In this document: piece by piece, positions 24,801 through 31,559 of the stretch
How the letters are laid out: each line of letters starts with the position of its first letter
Numbering within the stretch: the first letter of the stretch is position 1
NCBI RefSeq assembly: GCF_016482685.1
Contig: NZ_JACYHF010000006.1
Span: 248,001-312,000, forward strand
DNA from: Streptomyces sp. DSM 110735
Lineage (GTDB): Bacteria; Actinomycetota; Actinomycetes; Streptomycetales; Streptomycetaceae
Length of the DNA: 64,000 bases
Direction of reading: 5' to 3'
Translations under genes and position numbers: made by a program
Notes under the pieces: generated by a model
The model's database searches: none
What the model was told of the DNA's origin: nothing
What the model saw: only the letters and a program-made list of their open reading frames with translations

Positions 24801-27054
24801 GCCGTACGTGGAGGTGCAACTGGACCGGGGGCGGCGCCAGCAGGTCGTCTTCCGGGTGGACGACGAGCTGTACGGCGCCGACCGGGTGGAGCTGGACTGC
24901 TGGATCTACCGTCCGGACGCCTCGGAGACCCTCAAGTGGCCCTTCCCGGTGGAGCGCAGACCCTGGCGCGAGGAGCTGGCGGCGCACGCCTTCGCCGCGG
25001 GCAGCCCCGCCGACCCGCGCATCCGGGTGCCCCGCAAGGCGGAACTCACCCTGCTGCGCCACCAGTACCGCGACCGGCAGGTGGCCCCGGTCCGCTTCCT
25101 GCACGGGCCCCGGCAGGTCGGCAAGACCACCCTGGCCCGCTCGCTGTCGGGCAACCCGCTCCCCCCGGACCCGGCCGACTGGCCGCTGCCCGGGGTGCTC
25201 GCCGTGGAGGTCAACGGCGAGATGTGGAGCCATCTGCACCGGATGCCCCTGTGGACGTGGCTGGCCCGCCAGATCCGCAAGAGCGCGCTCAAGGCATGGC
25301 CCGCCGGGGTGACCTGGGAGGACGACGAACTCCCCACGGAGGGCGACGAGTTCAGCGAGTGGCTGACCGGTATGCGGCTCACCGGTCTGAAGGGCTGGCG
25401 GCTGCTGCTGATGATCGACGAGTTCCAGACCCTGCTGGACCGGGTCGGCGAGTCGGGGCTGCCGATCGCCCATCTCGGCGACCAGTTGCGGGCGATGGCG
25501 AGCGACCCGGACACACCGCTGTTGCTGCTGACCCTGGGCTCGTGCAGCTTCGAGAGCCTCAAGGCACGGCTCGTGCCGCACGGCAGCAACCTCACCGACG
25601 AGATCCGCGAGTTCCCGGTCGGCTTCATGGAGCCGGAACAGGCGCGGGAGATCTTCCAGTTGGGCTTCAACGAGGAGGTCATCCGCCAACAGGACGTGGT
25701 GGAACGGGTGGTGGACTACACCGGCGGCTATCCGTACCACGTGCACTGCATGGGCGAGGAGTTGGCGAAGCTGCTGGCCCGCCGCAAGGCGTCCATCATC
25801 ACCCCGGACGACGTCGAGTCGGCCGCGCAGGCGCTCATGGAACGCCCCGAGGTCGTCAAGCCGTTCTCGGACATGGAGCGGGAGCCCGGGGTGGCCGACG
25901 CGATCGCCTATCTGCTGGAGAACGAGACCGCCCCCGACGAGGACGACCTGCTCACCATCGACGGCGACGCGGTCGACATGGCGACCGAGCCGGAGGTCGA
26001 CCGCGGTCTCGACCGGATCAAGGAACTGGGGCTCATCCGGAAGTACGGCCACGACGACTACATCTGGTCGAACCGCCTGATCCACACCTGGCTGAAGCAG
26101 CGGCACGTCAAGCAGCGGCTCAAGGAGCAGGCGCGCGAGGCAGCCCATCCCGTCCCCGTGGTGGCCCCGGCTGCCGAGACGCCGGTGGTCCCCGGTGACA
26201 CCCTGGCCACGGACGATCCGGCGGCGGCGCTGCGCGGCGCGGGGTTCGAGGTGGGCGTCGGGCTGGGTGTGCAGAGGCTGGACGAACGACACCCCATGGT
26301 CCGGTCGGTCACGCTCAACGGCCGCAAGGCGGTCGCGAAACTCCTCAACCCCGAAGGCGACGACTCCTGCCTCGCCGCGCTGACCTCCCGGTTCGACGCC
26401 CTGAAGCGCAGCGCGGTCAGCGGGGTGCCCCTCCTGCTGCCCGAGCAGTCCGTGATCGATGACCGCTGGTTCGTCTTCGAGTGGACCGAGGGCCGGACCC
26501 TGGCCGAGGTCATGCGGGAGGAGGACCGCATTCCCCATCACTGGCGGGAGTCGGTGGACTGGATCGTCGAGGCGGCCGACGTCGTCATGCGCGTCTACCG
26601 GGAGAGCGACCTGACCCATGGCGACATCAAGCCCGAGAACCTCGTCCTGGCGCCGGACGGCCGGGTGACGGTCCTGGACTGGGGCGGCGGCAACCTCGCG
26701 GGGGTGTGCAGTCCGATCCTGCGCGGCCACGCCTTCGACGCCAAGTACGCCTCCGAGGAAGGGGTCTTCAACAAGGACGAGCACGACGGCCCAGGGGTTC
26801 TTCCCCAGGACGACGCGTACTCCCTGGCCGCGACCCTGTTCCACCTGGTCCATCCCGACCGCAAGCCGCTCGCCGATCTGGCGTCCGGGGAGACGGACCC
26901 GCAGCTCCTCGACGTCCACTTCGACGCCATCGAGGACGCGACGTCCCTGCAGCTCAAGAGCGTCCTGGACAAGGCGCTGCTGTCCCGGCCCGCCCGCCGT
27001 TTCCAGAACGCCGAGGAACTGTCCGCCGCCCTGAGGGAGCTTCCCCGCCCATGA
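18823..27054 (+). CDS. Giant TPR-scaffold / STAND-like ATPase / Ser-Thr kinase protein
   Basis: This protein of about 2,743 residues has a helical N-terminal region (1-470). Long TPR-like arrays follow, with two clearly homologous segments at about 485-740 and 796-1050, a partial third at about 1245-1390, and more helical repeats to about 1940. A beta-sandwich-like domain spans 1950-2050. The P-loop ATPase has Walker A GPRQVGKTT at 2095-2103, Walker B LLLMIDEFQ with D2199/E2200, and a TGGYPYHVHCMGEEL motif typical of STAND/AAA-like NTPases. It is followed by a winged-helix tail. The C-terminal kinase domain (about 2470-2743) keeps Lys2506, the loop HGDIKPENL (D2601, K2603) and DWG at 2619, so it is probably active. 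The start is uncertain: GTG 18823 or GTG 18871. There is no signal or membrane segment. The stop overlaps the next gene by ATGA, so both proteins probably act together. The biological role is unknown. Confidence 0.85.
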   Translation: MFDEPSDNSWLVRGCRVSEAVDWATGVECYAGSLGTDSPPERDTATAAAPVAVVVAREALFHAHAIAPDKSVAVRQVEVLARAFAGDDPEGVGALLDFWHFAWTGRFATGVFHGDETLPPALKSSLQALASAGGRPALHAAQEGLLHEARRRLETETRAAAAANHVMGKDLFLRPLQTFTEDGPDACLLLAKSPADAVKSVNGALLKPLSMSGVRYQQTVETAARIADRMREVQALDGIVRDAPPRVPLQVSKDDVARLSPAAAALLPLVLLDLTGPEAEVFSPAPVLERLEERLSLLEAQDALRPALALGETGRKGGVVAQAQSYLASVRSRLDGVARHVSESPELVEFLDEVRAEVAGGWTRQVDSLLELAQPLVARGRRLERTRALRERIAESRTGEDPEGTGAEDPALTRLAGMVDVVERTEDEEAAEQLLAAAEDLAQGLSPAEESRPGARGTAVVPSGEPVVVPPILLLAELLEEPWHPLLPRALRAVPDAGPAAAVFEEMAARGSGPAQRAAAVCAIGWSVFGGDPERALERHARLAERASRSATRYWNEGCARAALGDLDGAVTAFEAVARLGDSPPQLVVPPVRELFRVAGRPCPFRQPLRHGPVPDGRTDTFVMQRFEATAKRLRLGGRTADAELLLEALTEVSALAPGRSLLMKIYREEHRLSDAEQFVARMTERGAADWMLGFDLALVAAESGNLGRAGELRDSLAAAGAPTQHLLQLERRIALARPVVGVPQVPAQTQPYPRTQPYPQPQGTPSHRPPATGDGDEGNLPPVLLHEDLLALDADSLPSGLLAALTRVENPLEVAQGFADWAAEAQGDAARAAAACAVGWACRAGDAGLAADWADSLLPADATGWLLWNRACAQELTGDAEGAARTLELALDSGDQPPSGVWPLLAERLAAAGRAVPPSPYSTVVAPNPPTRIGNATVQHFESLAKRLYTIGRRRDAEWLLRSLVEAAPRTPGRLLLMKIWREGRRLDDALTLVSRRRAFGEDDWRLCYEAGLVAVAAGRPTVAQDMRRQVVSLGGPAEWIEQLDRRIGVPPTTAGPQVSSGSRTVQAPEQHIVQQALSGRQDKAALLDPARQLLDERGPSPVLAVARQLERTAPWARLTLLDLLIDRVAEQPDRQAPAGLVEQVVGGGDTKLVERLASALDDSGEHQEAIRLLTEFADQCRPAQRPRIWHRMVVLLRSHGESEEADKVMAATSPPLPPQPLSADPDRTVRLPPHHSHLVLPPRPEEGPAPLHEAQDLEQERGPGAAADAWCAALEAGHVLAYPHTLGALVTAGRAEEALGLFRRYADRFWTGSAAAWNIAAAYAQLGLLEQAADTLEIEARISSWTALSAEARTGVDEIFRQVGRPSPRRLLTPNNAFSVPGPAATPEQSDEDDLAPAHTNTAPDGSASVPAPRPAREVLPVHPHEPAPPLPLRAKPEEWENRVQSTSLAGALRGHEPGSGGFAQQTLLMRAGCGRLIEGLAGEAERFVRPAPRPLGPDLLKRVSPAAATAFTTGLAAAQEERWTEAADAWRTAYDAHPRNEVIAADLMLALVHTEELTLARTLVDGFAFSTSFIRPRAALAHALGGPRAAVEEIARMRAEDLGLGRTELPLAQAGLELHRLGDPHAAARTLLSVAVDRPTGLARMFAAVALLLGQDAGDDALVEEAYRSLLAPMPHVNEIVTVALADRRPDHLLWVRGLLGAGQLKRLADARSVELAREEPSHRRLQVMRALLEQRRGVSADTRWLWARMLWQDGESAEAAQEYGEVVRELAVTPGRPRLAHAVEDWIQAARSSGDPDRHREALATKQELGLPMRTRELEILRGDEVAQESLLLDLEADLVSFRAADVVGGRPEASYRLERVVESVRSLAAGSQDEVVVDELVNVWYLQLAQDIDTEDGRAHLMVLRRQARELSSRVGDRALREAAKQVSVVTYRLWEESGRRLLPPRVEGALQVIESELWCHDDGPLHVRLTVVPQEGEGRVQIGYNGSPYVEVQLDRGRRQQVVFRVDDELYGADRVELDCWIYRPDASETLKWPFPVERRPWREELAAHAFAAGSPADPRIRVPRKAELTLLRHQYRDRQVAPVRFLHGPRQVGKTTLARSLSGNPLPPDPADWPLPGVLAVEVNGEMWSHLHRMPLWTWLARQIRKSALKAWPAGVTWEDDELPTEGDEFSEWLTGMRLTGLKGWRLLLMIDEFQTLLDRVGESGLPIAHLGDQLRAMASDPDTPLLLLTLGSCSFESLKARLVPHGSNLTDEIREFPVGFMEPEQAREIFQLGFNEEVIRQQDVVERVVDYTGGYPYHVHCMGEELAKLLARRKASIITPDDVESAAQALMERPEVVKPFSDMEREPGVADAIAYLLENETAPDEDDLLTIDGDAVDMATEPEVDRGLDRIKELGLIRKYGHDDYIWSNRLIHTWLKQRHVKQRLKEQAREAAHPVPVVAPAAETPVVPGDTLATDDPAAALRGAGFEVGVGLGVQRLDERHPMVRSVTLNGRKAVAKLLNPEGDDSCLAALTSRFDALKRSAVSGVPLLLPEQSVIDDRWFVFEWTEGRTLAEVMREEDRIPHHWRESVDWIVEAADVVMRVYRESDLTHGDIKPENLVLAPDGRVTVLDWGGGNLAGVCSPILRGHAFDAKYASEEGVFNKDEHDGPGVLPQDDAYSLAATLFHLVHPDRKPLADLASGETDPQLLDVHFDAIEDATSLQLKSVLDKALLSRPARRFQNAEELSAALRELPRP

Positions 27055-29831
27055 CCGCGCCCGCCTCCAGCCCCGCCCCCGGTCCCCGTCCCGTGCCGAA
27101 ACCCGGTCCGGCGCCGACGCCGGGACCGGCGGGCTCCGGCTGGCCCGCACGGCTCGCCGCCGCCCTGTCCGGCACCCCCGGCCGGATCGTGCTGCCGCAC
27201 CACTCCCCCGTGGGGCAGGGGTCGTCGTACTCCTACGGCACGGAGCACGACGCCATCGTGCTGCTGCCGACCGTCGCCGTCGTCGTGCAGTTGCTGCCCG
27301 CCGAGGAGGGCAGGGTGCTGGGCCACCACGCGGCGTACCACTGGCACCACGAGCACGGCGCCGTGCGCACCGTCGTGCCCAATCCGATCGCCCGCATCCG
27401 GCACAAGTCGTCCGTCCTCCACTCGCGGCTGCGCATCGCCACCCAGGGTGTCGTCGTCCACTACGACGAGGTCGACGTCAGCGGGGTGGAGCGGGAGGCC
27501 GGACATCCGCTGGTCCCGCTGAGCGGGCTGGACGCCTGGCTGGCCGCGCTTCCGGCGGGGCGGCGGCCGGCGGTACGCCCGGAGGAGCTGCGCCGCCGTC
27601 TCCAGGCGCGCCGCCCCGGCTCCTGGCCCGAGAACGGCTACCGCCGGGGGCGTGTGCTCACCTACCAGGACACCTGGGTGGTGCACGAGGGCGTCCATGT
27701 CGACCAGGCCGAGCAGGAGCACCGGGTGGCGCTGGTCATCGGGCCGAACGACGCGGAAGCCCGCAACCGGGCGGACCGCGACCTCGCCGTCGCGCATCGG
27801 GCTGCCCTCGGTCCGGTGCTCGCGCCGTTCACGGTGGAGAACGGCTCGCGTCTCGTCGTACCCCTGCCGCTGCCCCCTGGTCCCGACCTCGGCGCCCGAC
27901 TGCGCGCCGGTCTCACCACGGCCGAGGCGCTGGAGCACTCCCTCGCCCTGCTGCGGACCATCGCCGACCGGCACTCCCTGCGCATCGTGCACCAGGCGAT
28001 CCGCCCCGAGCTCGTCTTCCCGAACGAGGACGGCCGCACCGTCACCCTGATCGGCGCCGTCTACGCCCGCATCGACAGCCGACGCGGCGGCACGGACCTG
28101 CTGCGCTCGGCCGTACGGGACGTGCACATCGCGCCCGAGATCCGTGACGGTTCGACCCGCGCGGTGCCCCAGGCGGCGGACGTGTGGTCCTGGGCGACCG
28201 TCACCGTGGGGCTGCTGCTCGGACCAGGTGCCGGAGACCATCCCGCCGCCGACCTCGACCGGCTCCCGGCGGACGTGCCCGTCGTATGGCGCCGCGCGCT
28301 GGAGAACGCCCTGCGTGGCCAGGGGGAACGCCCCCGCGCCGCCGCACTGCTGACGCTCCTGGACGGCAACTCAGTCACTTCGTCCGGCACTTCGGCGCCC
28401 GCTTCCGCGCGTCCGGAGCAGCCGACGGCACCGCGGCGCCCGACTCCCGCTCCGGCACGGGCGCGTGGGGCGCGGCTGTACCAACTCGGCCCGTACCAGA
28501 CCGAGCAGGAGCGCAAGGTCGCCCACACGCTGGCGCAGGGGCTCGACCCGGACGACGCGGTGATCGTCGCGGCACGGGCGGACCGGCGCGGGCGGGCGAC
28601 CGACGTGGACTGCGTGGTCCTGCGCGGTGACGTGCTGATCGCGGTCGAATGCAAGAACTGGCGGTTGCCCGAGGGACTGGACCCGGCGGCGGACACCTGG
28701 CCGCCGGGCCCGGGAGTGCGCGCCTACACCAGTCACTCCCCGCTGCCCCTGCTGCGCGAACTCGCCCCGGCGCTGAAGCGGCAGATCAACTGGCCCGGCG
28801 GTACCGCCTGTCTGCTGGCCGTCCCCCGGGTGCCCGCCCTCGCCAACCCCGGTTCGCAGGACGCGAAGACGCTCGTCTCCCAGGAGCCCGCCGAACTCCT
28901 GCGCCGGGTACGGGAGATCGCGCCCGGCGGCAACCGCCCAGCCCGATTCGAGGACTGTCTGCGGCGGTTGGTCGGCGAGATCGCCCTCCCTCCGGTGCTC
29001 GCCGGTTTCCGTCTGGAGGCACCGCACGCCCTCGGCGACAACTGGCAGGCGTACCGCGCGGAAGCCAATGGGCTGCCCCACTACCTCAAGGTCATCGGCG
29101 AGAACATGACCACCCTGCCGGGCGCCGAGGCGAAGCGACTGCGCAACGAGCTGAGCCTGCGGGTCAGCAGCGTGGCCCGCAAGCTCGCCGCCCGCCCCGA
29201 ACTCGCCCGCCGCGTCTTCCGCCCCGTGGAGCTGCCCCGCGACACCCCCGAGGTCGAACCCCACCTGCTCATCGCCTACGTCTGGGAGCACGACGACCCG
29301 GTACGGCACCTGCCCGCACCCCTGCCCGCCGCTCGGGCCGCCGAGGTCGTCACCGGGCTCGCGGCTGCCGTGTCCGAACTCCACGCGGGCGGCGTCGTGT
29401 TGCGGGACCTCTCCCCCGACTCCGCCTACCGGTGCCCGCCGCCCCCCGGGGCGCCGCCGAACGAGCCGTACTACAAGGTGTCGATGCTCGAGTGGATGCG
29501 GGTCCCACAGGTGTCCACGGCGGCGGTCTCCCGGCTCTTCACGCGCTTCCCGTCGCCGTACGTGGCACCCGAGATCCGCGACGGCGACGAACTCAAGGCC
29601 CGGGCATGCGATCTGTACTCGCTCGCCGGGGTCGCCCACTGGCTGCTCACCGGTCAGGACCCGCCGTACCACCGCGCCGCCGACGAGGTGGGCGCGGTCC
29701 TCGCCGCGCACGACGTGCCCCGCCCGCTGATCGGGTTGATCACGGCGGCGCTGCGGCCGGGGAGCACCCGGCCGGGCTGGAGTGTGCGGGACTTCGCGTC
29801 CCGGATGCAGGCGGCGGCGAACGCGACCTGA
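27051..29831 (+). CDS. Duplicated NERD-nuclease/kinase-like protein
   Basis: The protein has 926 residues. After a Pro-rich 40-residue leader there are two NERD-plus-kinase-like modules. Module 1 (about 55-435) has a NERD-like core GTEHDAIVLLPTVAVVVQLL in which the E-x-K is replaced, and a kinase-like domain whose catalytic loop reads HQAIRPELVF with no DFG, so both look inactive. Module 2 has an intact NERD: E485/E487, D520 in TDVDCVV and ECK at 533-535 (AVECKNW), the D-ExK metal-binding pattern of restriction-type nucleases. It is followed by a kinase-like domain (650-920) with Lys in HYLKVIG and RDLSPD (D786), but LEW where DFG is expected. NERD-kinases occur in phage-resistance proteins such as PglW. 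Start overlap with the giant ATPase-kinase stop (ATGA) indicates coupled translation. Its function as a DNA-cutting effector is inferred. Confidence 0.85.
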   Translation: MTAPASSPAPGPRPVPKPGPAPTPGPAGSGWPARLAAALSGTPGRIVLPHHSPVGQGSSYSYGTEHDAIVLLPTVAVVVQLLPAEEGRVLGHHAAYHWHHEHGAVRTVVPNPIARIRHKSSVLHSRLRIATQGVVVHYDEVDVSGVEREAGHPLVPLSGLDAWLAALPAGRRPAVRPEELRRRLQARRPGSWPENGYRRGRVLTYQDTWVVHEGVHVDQAEQEHRVALVIGPNDAEARNRADRDLAVAHRAALGPVLAPFTVENGSRLVVPLPLPPGPDLGARLRAGLTTAEALEHSLALLRTIADRHSLRIVHQAIRPELVFPNEDGRTVTLIGAVYARIDSRRGGTDLLRSAVRDVHIAPEIRDGSTRAVPQAADVWSWATVTVGLLLGPGAGDHPAADLDRLPADVPVVWRRALENALRGQGERPRAAALLTLLDGNSVTSSGTSAPASARPEQPTAPRRPTPAPARARGARLYQLGPYQTEQERKVAHTLAQGLDPDDAVIVAARADRRGRATDVDCVVLRGDVLIAVECKNWRLPEGLDPAADTWPPGPGVRAYTSHSPLPLLRELAPALKRQINWPGGTACLLAVPRVPALANPGSQDAKTLVSQEPAELLRRVREIAPGGNRPARFEDCLRRLVGEIALPPVLAGFRLEAPHALGDNWQAYRAEANGLPHYLKVIGENMTTLPGAEAKRLRNELSLRVSSVARKLAARPELARRVFRPVELPRDTPEVEPHLLIAYVWEHDDPVRHLPAPLPAARAAEVVTGLAAAVSELHAGGVVLRDLSPDSAYRCPPPPGAPPNEPYYKVSMLEWMRVPQVSTAAVSRLFTRFPSPYVAPEIRDGDELKARACDLYSLAGVAHWLLTGQDPPYHRAADEVGAVLAAHDVPRPLIGLITAALRPGSTRPGWSVRDFASRMQAAANAT

Positions 29832-29838
29832 CGTTTCG

Positions 29839-31323
29839 TCATTTCACGGCGCAGGACTCTCCGTTGAGCGTGAAGGCGCGCGGGTCGTCGTTCGCCCCGT
29901 CGTGCGTGCCGACGAAGCCGAACGCGAAGGACCCGTGTGCCGCGACGGACTTGTTGTAGCTCTTGGCGGAGGCGGTGACCTGGGAGCCGGACTGGTGCGG
30001 GGTGGCGTCCCAGGTCTGGCCGATGCGCTGGCCGTCGTCGAAGGTCCAGGCGAGTCGCCAGTCGTCGAGGGCGTCGTCGGTGGTGACGGTGAGGGTCGCC
30101 TGGAAGCCGTCGCTCCACTGGTCGTCCAGGTGGTAGGCGACCTGGCAGGTGGGGGCGTGCGTGACCGTGGCGGTGGGGGCGGGCGCGGCGGCGGAGGCGC
30201 TGCCCCGGTGCTTCGGGCTCGGGGTGGCGTGCCGGGTGCGGGTCTTCGGGGTGCTCGGGCCCGGAGAGACGGGAACCGTGCGGGTGGTGGCGGGGGCGGC
30301 CGAGCGGGAGGGGGCGTGGCTGGGGCGGGTGGCGCTGGGGACGGCGACCGGGCGCTGGTCGTCGTGGGCGGCGGCGGTCTCGTCGCCGTCCGAACCGCCG
30401 AACGGCATCAGCGAGGCGCCGAGCGCGACGACGGAGATCAGCCCGGCGGCGGCGAGCAGCCCGCCGCGCACCACGCGACCGCGGGACGCGTCCCGGTCCA
30501 GGTCGCCGGGTCCGGTGCGCCCCGGTGCGCCCGCGCCGAGGCGGACCTCGGCGGCGCGGCGGCGGCGTTCCAGATAGGCGAGCCCGCCCCAGCCGACGAC
30601 GCCTGTGGCCAGCGCCGCGGGCAGGGCTCCGCCGGTCAGGCGCAGACAGGCGGCGGCTTCGGCGCAGGGCACGCAGGTGGCGAGGTGGCGGGAGAGGTCC
30701 TCGGGTTCCTCGGCGCCGGGCGAGCGGGTGACGGCGTCGAGCAGCCGGGCGTAGCTGCGGCACTCGGCGTCCAGCGGGGTGTCCCGGTGGGCGCGGTGAC
30801 AGCGCTCGCGGAACAGCACGCGTACCTGGTCGAGTTCGGTGCCGACGGTCTGCGGGTCGAGTCCGAGGCGGCGGGCGACGACGCTGAGCGGGAGCGCCTC
30901 CACTTCGGCGAGCCAGAGCAGCGAGGCGTCCGCCTCGGGCATGTCCCGCAGTCCTCGCAGCGCGACGGGGCGGGTGAGCGGCGGTCCTGAATACCGCGCG
31001 GCTGCCTCGGAGTTGAGCCACAGCCTGAGGTCGGGGTCCAGCCCCTGTCCCTGCCCCTCGCTCTCCCACACGGCGGCCGTCTCGCGTACGGCGGTGAGGA
31101 GTTCGGGGACGACGGGCAGCCGGGCGGGGCGTCGGCCCGGTCCGCGTACGGCTGTTCCCTCGGCGCGCAGTCGGCGTACACCCAGCGTGAAGGCTTCGTC
31201 GGCCAGTCGGCGTGCCGTCATGGAGCCGGCGGTGCACAGGTCCGCGTACGACAGGACCGCGTCCCAGCATTCGGAGAACAGCGCGGTCTCGTCGGCGTCC
31301 TGAGGGGTCGGCAGGTCGGACAA
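29839..31323 (-). CDS. Sigma-like / anti-sigma zinc finger / membrane / CBM2 fusion protein
   Basis: About 494 residues from TTG 31323, chosen for GGGAG 6 bases upstream; another TTG lies at 31353. Parts in order: a sigma-70 region-2-like segment (LFSECWDAVLSYADLC to LGVRRLR); a region-4-like helix-turn-helix (LPLSVVARRLGLDPQTVGTELDQVRVLF); a zf-HC2 anti-sigma zinc finger (DLSRHLATCVPCAEAA); one membrane segment (GLLAAAGLISVVALGASLMPF); a Ser/Thr/Pro linker of about 90 residues; and a family-2 carbohydrate-binding module between two Cys with its conserved Trp residues and YN, FGF and LNG motifs. The layout suggests extracellular polysaccharide binding coupled to an inside transcription domain. 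Whether the sigma part binds polymerase or is a remnant is unknown. Only 7 bases separate it from the convergent NERD-kinase stop. Confidence 0.82.
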   Translation of the reverse strand: MSDLPTPQDADETALFSECWDAVLSYADLCTAGSMTARRLADEAFTLGVRRLRAEGTAVRGPGRRPARLPVVPELLTAVRETAAVWESEGQGQGLDPDLRLWLNSEAAARYSGPPLTRPVALRGLRDMPEADASLLWLAEVEALPLSVVARRLGLDPQTVGTELDQVRVLFRERCHRAHRDTPLDAECRSYARLLDAVTRSPGAEEPEDLSRHLATCVPCAEAAACLRLTGGALPAALATGVVGWGGLAYLERRRRAAEVRLGAGAPGRTGPGDLDRDASRGRVVRGGLLAAAGLISVVALGASLMPFGGSDGDETAAAHDDQRPVAVPSATRPSHAPSRSAAPATTRTVPVSPGPSTPKTRTRHATPSPKHRGSASAAAPAPTATVTHAPTCQVAYHLDDQWSDGFQATLTVTTDDALDDWRLAWTFDDGQRIGQTWDATPHQSGSQVTASAKSYNKSVAAHGSFAFGFVGTHDGANDDPRAFTLNGESCAVK

Positions 31324-31503
31324 TCGAACTCCCGCGTCCACGAACGAGGTCAACTCACCACAGAGGCGATGGAGTTGGCGATACCCCGCGGCGGCAGGAG
31401 CTTTTCACGCCACTACGGCGGCTGACAAGCGGACCGTGCGAATCCGGTGAGCCTCCGGTTGCTCGGTGTGACCGCGCGCGCCACTCCTGAGGGGGATACG
31501 GCA

Positions 31504-31536
31504 AGGGGCGCCCACGTGTTCAACACGGGCGCCCCT
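31504..31536 (-). terminator. Hairpin terminator after the radical SAM gene
   Basis: AGGGGCGCCC (31504-31513) pairs perfectly with GGGCGCCCCT (31527-31536). The loop itself contains GTGTT/AACAC, lengthening the stem. It lies 24 bases past the radical SAM stop and ahead of the sigma-like fusion gene. Confidence 0.8.
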
Positions 31537-31559
31537 CATCTGTCCGTCCGGTCCTGCCG

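Noticed and set aside
18847..27150. A 2,767-codon open frame on the minus strand opposite the giant kinase gene
   Set aside because: Its composition (His, Arg, Gln, Gly-rich) is that of a GC-driven antisense shadow. The plus-strand protein has recognisable P-loop and kinase motifs throughout.
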